A stretch of 64,000 nt of DNA from Onthophagus taurus (Eukaryota > Arthropoda > Insecta > Coleoptera > Scarabaeidae): the NCBI RefSeq assembly GCF_036711975.1, contig NC_091976.1:2976001-3040000 (forward strand), given 5' to 3'. The notes under the pieces were generated by a model, which had not been told where the DNA came from, ran no database searches, and saw only the letters and a list, made by a program, of their open reading frames with translations. The stretch's first letter is position 1. Every line of letters starts with the position of its first letter. Shown here piece by piece: positions 19,085 through 29,784 of the stretch. The position numbers and the translations under genes were made by a program.

Positions 19085-20740
19085 TTATTTCACAGTTAAA
19101 CAAAAAAAGTATTGTTGGATTTTTTTGTTAGACTTAGCGTCATATTGAAGTCTCAATAGTAAGAAATCATGCCTCATTTGTCCAAAGAAATTCTCTATTG
19201 GATCCTCTTTCAATATCCGTGTTTTTAAACTTGAAATACCATACCTTTCTTGGAGATATTTGAAAATGCCTAGCAAACTGTTTAATGTAACAATCCAGTT
19301 CTTGATAGATGGTGTTGATCTGCTGCCTTTTTTGTATACAAATTTCATTGTAGACAAGATCTTTTTAGCATTCTGCCAAAAATGGAGATGAGGCGATTCT
19401 GTTGTTAGTGCATAACGTAATCGTTTGTTTGTGTTTGGAGCTACCTGGCTGGAATTGACACTATCATATAAATCGTTGAAAATTTTTTATATAAGTGTCC
19501 ATTGCAGACTGATCCAGTTTTCTTCCATCTACACTAGTTGTGCCTGTGAAGTTCAAAATGCAATTATCATTCTATAAATCTTACCAAAAACGATTGTTTT
19601 TGCTACCTGATCGTACAAATACTGCCATAACTGAAGCTATAGTATAACTATAACTGAAAGTTTGGCTAGCACGCGACACTTTGTTGACACGTTTTTCCAG
19701 GAATTACATGTTCATCCTTCAATTTTGGCATGGCACGAATTTCACTTGTTGCCATTTGTTCATGTTTGTCAAGTTTTTCTCAATTAAACGGTTACGAACA
19801 CCTTTTAGCAAATGTGGTGGTTCATAAATATGGAAATAAGTTTTGTCTTTTAGTCTGCAGCAATTGTCACTACGCCTTCACTACCTTGCCATAGAGCATC
19901 TGTGTTAGATTTTGATATTAATTGATTGATAGCCGCAACATTTCCTGTACCGTGATCACATTTGACTAAAATACTTTTAATATGTCGGATCAAATCAAAA
20001 GTATTAGTTGCATTCTGGGAAAAGAAGTTACAAATAGTTTGCTTCCATTTGTTATTTATACTCCTCAACATAAATACTAATGTAGTGTTTGCGATCAAAT
20101 TTGTTGATTCATTCCCTTGTTCTTCAAACCTAATCGTTTCTTTAATATATTAAAAAATAAATGAGAGTGAATCTTCATTTCATCCCATATCAAAGAGCAG
20201 CATTTGTCTTCAGCTTGTAGATCATTGGTTGTACAGGAGTTCTATACATATAATAGAGTACTTATAGTTTTTGCACTAGGTAGTGCAAAGAATTTTGACA
20301 GTAACTTGTATGCCCTACGACATTGTTTAAACAAAACCAACGCCGACCATGACTTTTCAATAAACAGTTTCGTAACTGGCTTTTCAACAGTCAGCCTTCA
20401 ACAGTTTTTTCAGTAAGTATATCCTGACATCCATGAAAAAGAACGTCTGTAAATATCGTTCTTGTGAAAATGTTTTGTACTTTCCACAGCTCCTCATATT
20501 GAGTTACCCATCCTTTTGCTAAAACAGATGTGGCGTCGTCACCGTCAACCGTTAATTTCTGGAAAACTATTTTCAATAAATTGTCTTCAGCTGTGACTTT
20601 CGTTTTTTGGATGGTGGTGTCACAAATGTTTCATCGGCAGACTCGGTTTGTTTATAAAAAAAATAAAATAATACAATGTACAAAATATATAAGAAAGTTT
20701 TCACATATTTACGTTGATATATCATGACATATTCCTTCTC
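19085..20740 (-). pseudogene. P-element-like (THAP9-type) transposase 1
   Basis: P transposases are THAP-domain, GTP-dependent cut-and-paste enzymes. From the N-terminal side: M-K-I-H-S-H-L-F-F-N near 20165; T-L-V-F-M-L-R-S-I-N-N-K-W-K-Q-T with C-D-H-G-T-G-N-V-A-A-I-N-Q-L (19850-20098); Y-E-P-P-H-L-L-K-G-V-R-N-R-L-I (about 19800), the D-P-P-H-L-L-K-G box with its first residue altered; and S-I-K-N-W-I-V-T-L, L-K-E-D-P-I-E-N-F-F-G-Q-M-R (19085-19357), the conserved C-terminal Q-D-P-I-E-N-F-F-G block. Frameshifts separate all parts. No THAP domain or terminal repeats were identified. Confidence 0.75.
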
Positions 20741-20844
20741 TAGAACATTCCTGATGTTCCAAAAATTTGAGTTTTTCGAAATACCACAACGAAGAACTCA
20801 AATACTCTTTAGAAATTGTAGATTCCGGGTTCATCGTAAGGTAT

Positions 20845-21100
20845 TGAAGAAAATAAACTCGAAAGAACGATGAATAATTAAATTTATTAATGTAAATTCG
20901 GTGCTATTGACAATTTCGAACGCCTGGCGTTCCTCATCAGGCACGACTACGAGAAACAACAAATAAAGATTAAATTAAATTTGTACATATGTGGAATTTA
21001 AAATTAATTGATCAAAGAATCCTTACAAATCTTAAAATAGTTACAAGTGAAAAAATAAAAAATATTTACCGTCAAACGAGGAGCATCAAGTTGAGGGTCA
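20845..21100 (-). repeat. Left inverted arm of PLE 1
   Basis: Reverse complement of 22685-22938, from GAAGAAAATAAACTCG at the outer end to CATCAAGTTGAGGGT at the inner end. The first part of the downstream plus frame (20989 onward) is read through this arm and is unlikely to be genuine RT sequence before about 21105. Confidence 0.85.
20900..20946 (-). ncRNA. Hammerhead ribozyme-like motif, left arm
   Basis: Exact inverted copy of the motif at 22836-22883: core CTGATGA, a hairpin GAACGCC/GGCGTTC, then GAAA and a short stem III. Assignment rests on the same reasoning as the right-arm copy. Confidence 0.6.
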
Positions 21101-22323
21101 ATCAATTTTATCTAAAGAAATTTAATATCACTCCTTATAACTGTATAGAAATGAACCCCTTAATTCCCACTCTAAAAAGCTTAATAAAACTTCATAAAAA
21201 AGAAAAAAGTATTCGTCCTATTATCAGCAATAATAACACACCTACTAATAAAATATCGAAAATCATAGTCATTCCTTTTTAACACCTTTCAAAGTTCATT
21301 CTCTTACAACATAAAAAATTCAACCGATCTCATTCATAAACTAAAGAATTTCAGAGTCTCTAAAAAATGTAAACTAATTTCTTTTGACATCAAAAATCTG
21401 TACACTAACGTACCCACGATCGCTTCCGTTGCAATCATTAAAAGATACCTCATTTCAGAACAACAAATACTAAAAATAGACATTAATGAAATTAACTGTT
21501 TCCTCGATATCCTTGAAATAGTTTGTAACCAAAACTTCTTCGTCTTCAACAACCGTTTTTACCAAATAAAAGATGGTTTGCCCATGGGCTCTCCTATCTC
21601 TGGAATTGTTGCCGACATCTATGTTAACAATTTCGAAAATGAACTGTTTTCTGAAAAATATAAATTATTTACCAACGATATTTTATTTTACGGTCGCTAC
21701 GTAGACGACATCTTCATTATATACAATGGTAACCCAGCTAAATTTTCCGCTCTGAAAGTCATTTTTAATAACATATGTAATCTCGAGTTCACCACTGAAA
21801 TGGAAGTTGATGGTAAACTCAACTTCTTGGATCTTGTAATTTCTCGAAATGCAACGAAAACGATTCTGGAATTTGACATTTTCAGAAAGCCTACCACTAC
21901 AGACTCTGTCATTTCTAAATTTTCATATAACTGTAACCAACACAAAGAGGCGAGTTTCAGATTTTTCTTTAACCGTCTCAGCTCCATACCTCTCAATGAA
22001 AATAATTATTTAAACGAACTTAAGAAGATATTAAAAATTGGTCTAAATAACGATTTTAATATAAGGGACCTACAACGAATATACAATAAAGTACACGCTT
22101 CACGTTTAAACAACCTTATCTATCCTCACTTTAAGAAAAAATATAGATTTATTTCCCTTCCCTACAACCCTTCCCTCCAATACAAATTTAAACAAAATCT
22201 AGATAAAAGAACTCGACCTTTATGAAGAATTGTTTATTCATCAATATAATGAAGACGACATACTTCTTAATGATTTAACAGACTTCAACAATTACAATTA
22301 CAGAAATTTTTTAAAATATGTAT
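20989..22323 (+). pseudogene. Penelope-like reverse transcriptase 1
   Basis: Recognisable from about 21105: M-N-P-L-I-P-T-L-K-S-L-I-K-L-H-K and S-I-R-P-I-I-S-N, then after a frameshift near 21282 F-D-I-K-N-L-Y-T-N-V-P (first catalytic Asp) near 21390. The main open stretch 21578-22225 begins in the conserved G-L-P-M-G-S-P-I-S-G-I-V-A-D-I-Y box, followed by F-Y-G-R-Y-V-D-D-I-F-I-I-Y (catalytic DD), L-N-F-L-D-L, and F-R-K-P-T-T-T-D. After a small frameshift at about 22215, L-Y-E-E-L-F-I-H-Q-Y-N-E-D-D-I continues to a stop near 22323. No GIY-YIG domain follows. Compare the second PLE at 31463-33217, of the same group. Confidence 0.85.
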
Positions 22324-22684
22324 AACATCACAATTTACATTTACTTTACTCCCACCAACTCCCCCAACTTTCACCTTTCCATGTTGCACTCTTGACCTTC
22401 AGTCCACCTCAATACGCCAGCCTGAACGGACTCAATCAAATATATTTCATTTCCTATTAACGTTCGGGATAAGTTTTGACGTACTTTATTTTTTAAATTC
22501 ATTCACATCTTTAATGTTTTAACGATTTTACACAAATAATTTTACAACTTCTTGTACCTACTCATACCCAGCAGTTTATAAATTTATACACGGAAAAGTT
22601 TTTGGTGTTTTTCAACAATTTTTCATATTTCATTGGAGACAATCTCATAAATGATTTTACAAAGACTCAATGTATTCCTGAAAA

Positions 22685-22938
22685 CCCTCAACTTGATGCT
22701 CCTCGTTTGACGGTAAATATTTTTTATTTTTTCACTTGTAACTATTTTAAGATTTGTAAGGATTCTTTGATCAATTAATTTTAAATTCCACATATGTACA
22801 AATTTAATTTAATCTTTATTTGTTGTTTCTCGTAGTCGTGCCTGATGAGGAACGCCAGGCGTTCGAAATTGTCAATAGCACCGAATTTACATTAATAAAT
22901 TTAATTATTCATCGTTCTTTCGAGTTTATTTTCTTCAA
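22685..22938 (+). repeat. Right inverted arm of PLE 1
   Basis: Inverted copy of 20845-21100, outer end TTTATTTTCTTCAA. Contains the plus-strand hammerhead-like motif. Confidence 0.85.
22836..22883 (+). ncRNA. Hammerhead ribozyme-like motif, right arm
   Basis: Seen: CTGATGA core at 22842-22848; stem II GAACGCC (22850-22856) with GGCGTTC (22858-22864); GAAA at 22865-22868; weak stem III ATTG/CAAT (22868-22876); T-A at the expected cleavage step (22876-22877); and stem I GTGC (22838-22841) with GCAC (22878-22881). This matches a type I hammerhead with a minimal stem III, the form described in Penelope-like elements, thought to act as a dimer. One extra G (22849) sits between the core and stem II, so activity is not assured. 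Confidence 0.65.
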
Positions 22939-22982
22939 ATACTCTATCTGCTCCAGATTTTTCATTTTTTTTTACTTTTTTT

Positions 22983-23237
22983 TTAATCGCGTTTATTTTT
23001 AGTTCGGAAAACGTTAATTTTCTTAACAACTTTTTCTCTGTTGGCGTCTGGATCTATTTGTTTTAATTTTTCATCATTTTGTTGTAACATTACAATAGGC
23101 TGAACTTTTAACTTTCCACAAATATGGCATTGACTCGTATAATTCGAGCAATTCTCCCCAAACAAATTGTAAGGAGCGGCTCTTACTTTGTTGTGTGGGC
23201 GTGCTAAAGGCGTATGCGACAAGCAGAACCTTGTCAC
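22983..23237 (-). CDS. Unrecognised 84-codon ORF with Cys pair
   Basis: I do not recognise it. It contains N-C-S-N-Y-T-S-Q-C-H-I-C-G-K-L, with a possible C-x2-C metal site and no partner Cys/His pair in frame, and a Lys-rich tail. It lies between the PLE and a noncoding stretch. It may be the edge of an eroded element or a chance frame. Confidence 0.25.
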   Translation of the reverse strand: MTRFCLSHTPLARPHNKVRAAPYNLFGENCSNYTSQCHICGKLKVQPIVMLQQNDEKLKQIDPDANREKVVKKINVFRTKNKRD

Positions 23238-24235
23238 GCCGGCTTGGATTTAGGGAGCAAAGTTAAATGAAATTTAATAAAAGAAATCAAGTCAAATTTA
23301 AATAACAAATTTAATGAAGTGAAATCAAACAAAAATAATAGCAAAAGAAATAAAATACAACCTAAAATTAATAAACAGAATTAAAGTTAAAATAAATTGG
23401 AACAAACAAAATTTAACTACAAAAATAACTCGAAAACTTTATATTGATTAACAAGAGAAATTTTAATCTAGTAATTTACCTGACTTTACTTGAAAATCTG
23501 TATAAGCAATTTAATTAAAAACATCAAAAAATATCTAAGTTCAACAATTACAAAATGATCAATTTAATAAAATGAATAATTCAAAAATAACATCGAATAT
23601 TACGTAGGTTTATACCAAATCAGAAGAAGCCAAAGCAATTAGTTATAATCTTTACAAGTTAATATGTAAAATAAAACATTAACGACTTACCAAGGGTTAA
23701 AGCGATCATATTGAGAGGAGCGACTCGTCAAAAAGTATAACAATCAAACTTAAGAATTACCGGAGTCTTACTCGGACTTTACACTAAGACTCTTAACCGA
23801 AACCGAACAGGGTGCTTCGCCGAAGGAATTAATTTTAAATCAAACCGAACTGCACTTAACTTAACTCAACTTAACTGCCTCAAAAGGCGCTCCTCCTCAA
23901 TATTTAAACCTTTACCCCCTGGACGCTCTTTCCTCTAGGAAAGTTCTTATTGGCTAACACATGGCTCAACCAATTAGAAATTGCAACATCAGCAATTAAA
24001 CAAAAGAGAGGGAAGGAAAACAAGAGGAAAACGTTTTCCCCCTGAACGCTCTTAACTCTAAGAATAATCTTATTGGTCAACGCGTGGTTTAACCAATCAA
24101 ACAATTACAACTATAACAATTAGACAAAAGAAAAGGAAGGGAAGGATGAGTCGAGCAGCGATCCCCTCTATCCGAGAATGAATAAAAATATCAATAATTA
24201 ATTACCAAAATCTGAACTGGTCTGCGGATCGCTAC
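23238..24235. other. Noncoding 1-kb stretch, possible LTR or insertion remnant
   Basis: AT-rich, no gene. It starts near TGTCACGCCGGC (23232) and ends near GGATCGCTACA (24234), next to the P-like element 2 C-terminal coding, which suggests an inserted non-coding sequence such as an LTR, but no target duplication was found. Contains the 123-bp tandem duplication below. Confidence 0.35.
23908..24153. repeat. Diverged 123-bp tandem duplication
   Basis: Two units at a 123-base offset, both reading CCCCCTG-ACGCTCTT, CTTATTGG, AACCAAT and CAATTA-ACAAAAGA followed by GGAAGG. They differ at many positions, so the duplication is old. Noncoding. Confidence 0.7.
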
Positions 24236-25690
24236 AAAATTTTTCTTTCATATTCATAGCCACACGATCTTTAACCAACTTATTAAAATCATTAAAAAAG
24301 ATTTCTTCTAATTTGTATATGTATGACAAAAATTTAATACTGGGGGTGTGACGTAGTCCATACGATGAATCATCGGAAAAATTTTTGAAATAAGAAAATA
24401 AAATTCTTCATTACTTTCAGGTGTTGTATTTAGTATCAAAATGCAACACTCACAAGAACGCTGAGTTAAAATATTTTTTTGCTAAATATCCAGCGACATG
24501 TGAAGAAGCATTTATGGATGGCAAACTTTGTTCCCGGTAGTCAGCCTGAATCACTGGTATAGTTGTATTATCTCAATCTGGTTGATTTTGCTTGGTTAAT
24601 GGATTTGTAGCAGTAATAACAGCAGCTTGTAAGTTGTTCAATTTTGTAAGTAGTGCCCCATCATCATCGGCACAATTCTTGTTATTACTACAGAAATAAT
24701 TTTTGCAGAAAAGTTTAGTGAATAACCGTTCAAATTGAATAGGAGTTGGGTTTCTGTAATTTCCATCTTGCTGCCGGACGCTTTCAAAAAAAATTTCCGA
24801 ACAATCTTGGTTTAAATTTCTGGTAGAAATCGAAGTAAACCCAACCCCTTCTAATTTTTGTCATAAAATTTTTATACCATTAATGGTAGCCACCCAGAAT
24901 TTTAAGCATTTCACAGTGGTGGTGATATCCTTTCCATTTTTGTTGAATACTTTTCGATCTGCTATGTCATCCAAATATTGTTGTTTATAAAGTTCTCCTT
25001 TATATGGACTCCTAAACTGTTCAACAAAATGTCCAAAATTTGTTTTTCAACAAATTCAATAGTTACTATTGATTCTACTGGTAATGCGCCGAGAGCGAGG
25101 TGCGTTTCTAATCCATTAGCAAGAGTTGTACTTATTACCTGTGATGGAAATTTCACCTTCATTTTTTCAAAGTTGCTAGGCGATATGTGTGAACTATTTA
25201 ATTTTGGTGCCAGTCTATTCCTTTGACGACAGTCCTTTTTATAAAATTGTTCTATATAATTCCATGATGTTTTTACTCCTTTGATTAAAAAGTTATTTGT
25301 GATTAAATTGTTACGAGTTGCCTTTAATAAATGTGGTGTGTCAAATATGTACACAATAGATCTATCTCCTACTGAAAAGCAAGGATTTTGTGGAGAAAAA
25401 TTGAGAACATTAAACAAATTTATAAAATTGGATCCCATGTCAGTAATTAGGCAGTCGACAAATAATCCATCACGTTCCAATTTCTCAATACAACCTATTA
25501 TTTCGCTTTTAAGTGTTGCGGCGCTTAAAGTGGTATTAACAAAATATTAGCCCATTGGTTGTTTCCAGTTATTTTTAATTCTTCTCAATATCAACACTGT
25601 AGCAGTTGTGGTATCGTTGAAGGGTTTTAGGTTTTTTAAATAAAAGAGTTTCTTCCCAACTACATGTGAATGTGTTTTACCCAAAGGTTC
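24236..25690 (-). pseudogene. P-element-like transposase 2
   Basis: The open stretch 24962-25480 reads I-T-D-M-G-S-N-F-I-N-L-F-N-V-L-N-F, then I-V-Y-I-F-D-T-P-H-L-L-K-A-T-R-N-N-L, the catalytic region with D-x-P-H-L-L-K box. Upstream to about 25690 are L-Y-E-P-L-G-K-T-H-S-H and I-L-R-R-I-K-N-N-W-K-Q-P-M-G. Downstream, 24540-24850 reads N-L-N-Q-D-C-S-E-I-F-F-E-S-V-R-Q-Q-D-G-N, the conserved Q-D block of the C-terminal domain, then S-H-V-A-G-Y-L-A-K-K-Y-F and R-V-A-M-N-M-K-E-K-F at about 24250. Several stops and frameshifts. It is a different lineage from element 1 by residue identity. Terminal repeats not found. Confidence 0.8.
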
Positions 25691-25699
25691 GTACAATTC

Positions 25700-26579
25700 T
25701 GATGCTTACAAAAGCGTAATCAATTTTGAAGTATTACAGCAATAATGTTTACCACGGTAATACGGTTCATCGGATGATGACCTGATACTTATTAATTAAG
25801 TTGCTGAGCCTACATTTTATAGTTAAACGTTTTGTAATTTACTTAAACAATAATGAATTTGGATACATTACACAGTACGAGCTGGCACGAACTGTCTTCT
25901 ATCAGAGCCCATATCCGCAATTACAATAATTTCGTCACGACCTATGCGATAATAAAAATTCTCCTTTAAATACATATTATATATTATATAGTGCCATAAA
26001 TACCGAAAGTACCTTTTAATTAAATTACTATACAAATTCGAGTTAAAAATTGTTCTTTTTGATATTTTCATACCCTAAAAAAGGAAAAACCTACAACAAA
26101 ATTGGCCACACTTTTTATACACGAATAACTAAATGGTCTTATATTGCTTCATTTTTCTAACCTATACATTATTAATACAATAAATTTAACATTTAAGAAA
26201 ATAACTACATTTGATGGCTTCAGTCGAGTTATTGTATGCATATTAAAATTTGTTATACAAGTGTTTCTGTTATTTTGCAGATTCCTCAAATTGCCGCTGG
26301 AACCATTAATAACGACATGGAGTTTGTGTAAGCTGGGGTATTCAAAGGTGAATACTCTGAGCAGTTTTGAAAATCGCCAAGGCTAATCAGGGTTGAAGTA
26401 ACCGATAATTACCATGATGGATAACTGGATAACTAACTAAAAGTTCCTTTTACGTTGGCGTGTATATATCATCAGATCAGCAGTGGACATAACTTTGGCT
26501 ATTATTGTTACAAAACGCTGCTGAGATATCTTAATAGTTTTGCATTCCGACTGTGCATTTATAAATCAGCCATTTATGA
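25700..26579. other. No recognisable gene
   Basis: Short frames at 25868-26071 (minus) and 26144-26386 (plus) have no motifs I can assign. Confidence 0.4.
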
Positions 26580-27179
26580 CTGTGCTATGGATAGGTACAC
26601 AAGCGTTCTCTCAAGAATAATAGTAAAAGAGCATTTTTACATCTCTCTTGCTATGAAACAAAGTGGTTCTTTATAGAACGCATGTATACGTGCAAATTTT
26701 TGTTTTTGCGGTTTTGTTGGCAGTTTCTTTTGTCGAAATTGTTCGTTGCGTAGGGTGAAAAAGTTCAACTGGTACAAATTCAAAAGCAAATTGTATATAA
26801 TTGTTTTAAAGTTTGGTGATAGCTACTTAACGTCAGTAATATTTTTTTGTAACGACCACCATTGTAAAGCATTGTAAAGCTGTGCTATGGATAGGTACAC
26901 AAGCGTTCTCTCAAGAATAATAGGAAAAGAGCATTTTTACATCTGTCTTACTATGAAACAAAGTGGTTCTTTATAGAACGCATGTGTACGTGCTAATTTT
27001 TGTTTTTGCGATTGTTTTGTTGGCAGTTTCTTATGTCAAAATTGTTCGTTGCGTAGGGTGAAAAAGTTCAACTGGTACAAATTCAAAAACAAACTGTACA
27101 TAATTATTTTAAAGTTTGGTGATAGCTTTTTAACTTCAGTAATATTTTTTTGTGACGTCCACCATTCTAAAGCATTTGT
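26580..27179. repeat. 300-bp tandem duplication
   Basis: Unit 1 (26580-26879) and unit 2 (26880-27179) align at exactly 300 bases: both read TGTGCTATGGATAGGTACAC at 26581 and 26881, TGGTTCTTTATAGAACGCATG, and GGTGATAGCT..TAAC.TCAGTAATATTTTTTTGT. Differences are a few percent plus compensating small indels. On minus, both units read through the C-terminal part of a hAT-like frame. Confidence 0.9.
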
Positions 27180-27314
27180 TGATTGATGTGTCTCCTTGCT
27201 CGTATATAACTCAATCTCATCTTCACTTACATTTTTGAAATTAGTCTTATTCAAAGATTTCTTTAAAAAGCTCGAGTTTCTTTTATATACATTATTAGTC
27301 TCATCCGTTACCAT
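26640..27314 (-). pseudogene. hAT-like C-terminal fragment, partly duplicated
   Basis: The frame at 27036-27314 contains E-D-E-I-E-L-Y, A-L-E-W-W-T-S-Q-K-N-I-T and S-P-N-F-K-I-I-M-Y-S-L, which fits loosely the hAT dimerisation pattern (E-x-x-x-Y, L-x-W-W, P-x-L-x-x-x-A). The second repeat unit encodes a matching L-Q-W-W-S-L-Q-K-N-I-T, so the tandem duplication copied part of the coding region. The usual E-R-x-F-S signature is not seen, so the assignment is tentative. Confidence 0.35.
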
Positions 27315-27949
27315 ATATGATCTTGGTGTTTTGTCATATTTTTTTTATAATTTATCTTGGAGTCGATGTTTTTCCTTCTCTTATCAGAACATTCTCACTC
27401 AGTTTCAATGTATCTTTTTCCTTACTTCCTCTGTTATAATTCTACCGTTTTTTTTTTCTATTACAAAGGTTAAGTTTTACAGAAATGGAGAAACATACAA
27501 AATACAGAAAAATATGACGTCTGTAACTGCATTGAGGTAGGACGACCTTTTTCGCGCAGGAAGAAGTGGTGGGTGTTGTTCAGCTTCTAGAATTGATCTG
27601 AAACAAAATTTTTTGAGCTTCTGTTGTTCTTTGGGACCCTACTTCACGGTTAACGAGGGAATTAAAAAAAAAAAAATTATTGCGCTTGGGTTGTACTTTG
27701 AAAAACTTGTTATAATTTTGATCGAAAAAGGAGTTATATTTCTTGATCATATTTAACATCGTTGATCTTATCAAAAAAAGCTCTCGTCAACCGATAAAGA
27801 ATCATATGAGGAACGCGTATATACAAGATGAAGTTAATCGGACAAATGGTGAGGTAGTTATCGTGCCCACCGTATTTAAAAGTCGTGTTTTGAGAAAGAT
27901 ACGTTTAAAGTTTTGCAAAACTAAACGTGTAGAAAAATGTTACTTACCA
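27315..27949. other. No recognisable gene
   Basis: No coding region supported; AT-rich, with a poly-A/T tract near 27665. Confidence 0.4.
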
Positions 27950-29636
27950 CTAATCGGCGATGCCTGCGTCATAAAGCTGACCTTCATCTACAGTATGACC
28001 GTCCAGCAATCGTAATCGATTTTGTCTGCGACGAATTCGGCTCTCTTTTGTCGCTTCCAGCGTCCTAAGTTCAGCCGTGCAAATCCGTTGGGCATCGATT
28101 TCCTGACACATGTTATAGGCTGCATTATCTATAGACACATTCAATGTCTGCAACATTATTAACAGGCTCAAATGACCTTTATTGAAGATTGCTGCTGCAA
28201 TGTATGCGGCTATTTCAACAGTTACAGCAGTACAATAAGTCTCTTTTGAAGCAATCTTCCAGATAAGATCGTTCAGGCTTTCGTTGTTATTCTGCGTATA
28301 TCCGCCAACACACCTTGACAACAAATCGTCTCTGCTCAAATCTTCCTAGATGGGTCGAATTGCATCTTGGATATTCTGGGGAAGAGCAGTCTTATGTTTA
28401 TAGCCAGTAAGAGTGTTGGTAGCATACGCTCGTTGCCAGGAGCACCACGAATCTTCTCCAAAAGGACAGTTTTCATGTTGTGGTTTTTCATCTGTTGAAA
28501 TTTTATGAAGAAACGTCGCCCAGATAGCTGCTTTCATTTTTTCCATTGAATCCGCATTTCTCCTGATGGCTAAACCGTAGTATGTCTGCAACTCGTCTAT
28601 ACATTTGCCCGTTAGTTTACCTTTTCCTCCAAGACCTTTCGTGTTTTTCTTTAGTGCACGAAGACGAGTTCCCATTCTCTTTTGTACGTGACCTACACAC
28701 TCTTTTTTGATAACCGGAATATCATAGCGGTTTGTTTTTAGAATACAGTTAAACGTCTTACAATCACCATCCCCAATATAATGCAGGTATTTTACTGCAT
28801 GCAGTTCTACGGACCGTTGAAACATTTCCTCCATTCCTTCCACTTCCATTTTTCCTGCGCTGCCTGTGTGATTTGCGAAACACTCATGTTCTTGTTTCCA
28901 TTCCTCATATTCAGCGGTGTTAGTTCTTTTTTCCCAAAATTCGCAGGCTTTGCAGTAAGATGATTTTACCAGAATATCTACAACTTTCCCTGTAAAATTC
29001 CGATAAGTGTAGTCACGCCAAAATGAGAAGAGAAGCCTCGCTTTTTCCAGGTTCTTTTTCCTTCGTCGCTATTTTTTCTTCAGCAACCGCTTCTTTCATC
29101 AAAACACAACTAACAGTTTTTACAGCACTGTGAATGCTTCGTATAATGGCATCGTACGTTGACTGGCCTACAGGTTTTGGTAAATCCATTAGTCCGCAAA
29201 ACTTCCGCATAGCAGATTGCCCCAATCCTACAATTCTCATTGCAAAAACAAATCGTCTATTTATTTCATAAACTATTTATTTGAGGACACGATGGAATAC
29301 GCATAGGCTCACACTTATCGCAATGTAAAACAATTTTGAATCCAAGGCCCCGAATGTCATCTTCCATAAAATTTACGTCACCACCTTTTTTTTGCACTGT
29401 ACACCAGCACTAATAGCCGTAAATACGGTGACAAAGTTTAAAATTCGGTAGCCGAAAGAAGAGTCTACGCTCACCTCGCAATCTTTAACCACTTTTAATT
29501 TTTTCGCCGATGCACTCATCGTAGCTTTTTCGGAGTCTATTCTTTTTTTTGATGGAGGAACTCTTTTTACGGACAGAGAAGGTCTTCTGTTATCTGCTCG
29601 CTAACCCTTCTGGTCAACAGTTACGCGTCGTGGCAT
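27950..29636 (-). pseudogene. Mutator-like transposase (insect MULE type)
   Basis: Starts at ATG 29636 (MPRRVTVDQKG), then A-K-K-L-K-V-V and G-Y-R-I-L-N-F-V-T-V-F-T-A-I-S-A-G-V-Q-C-K near 29430; I-N-R-R-F-V-F-A-M-R-I-V-G-L-G and F-C-G-L-M-D-L-P-K-P (29013-29240); the main domain Y-I-G-D-G-D-C-K-T-F with K-K-E-C-V-G-H-V-Q-K-R-M-G-T-R-L-R (28346-28849); and C-V-G-G-Y-T-Q-N-N-N-E-S-L-N-D-L-I-W (27950-28339), the order seen in insect 'Mutator-like transposase domain' proteins. At least three frameshifts or stops separate the frames, for example after the opening 11 codons and at 28340. TIRs were not identified. Confidence 0.8.
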
Positions 29637-29784
29637 TTTTGACGTTTGATTGAAATTGATTGAAATCAATTGAAAACACACGCACTAAAGCTAAAATATC
29701 AGCCAACTAAATAAATTCGCACGTTGTTTAACAGTAACACGTTATAACGTTATAACGAGTTATTCGACCGGTTTTGTTCAAACT

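Larger units (their letters stand above)
20845..22938 (+). mobile_element. Penelope-like element 1 with inverted terminal arms
   Basis: Arms 20845-21100 and 22685-22938 are near-perfect inverted copies of about 255 bp. Between them lies one Penelope-type reverse transcriptase in plus orientation. Each arm includes a hammerhead-like motif, pointing outward on minus in the left arm and on plus in the right arm. PLEs are known to carry partial LTR-like repeats, sometimes inverted, and hammerhead ribozymes. The element is 5'-truncated within the RT fingers and no GIY-YIG endonuclease coding is visible before the right arm. Confidence 0.8.

Noticed and set aside
22225-22690. GIY-YIG domain expected after the Penelope RT
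   Set aside because: Frames are short and lack the G-I-Y/Y-I-G pattern.
23232-24240. Full solo LTR between TGTCACG and GCTACA
   Set aside because: No target duplication at the proposed ends; kept only as a possibility.
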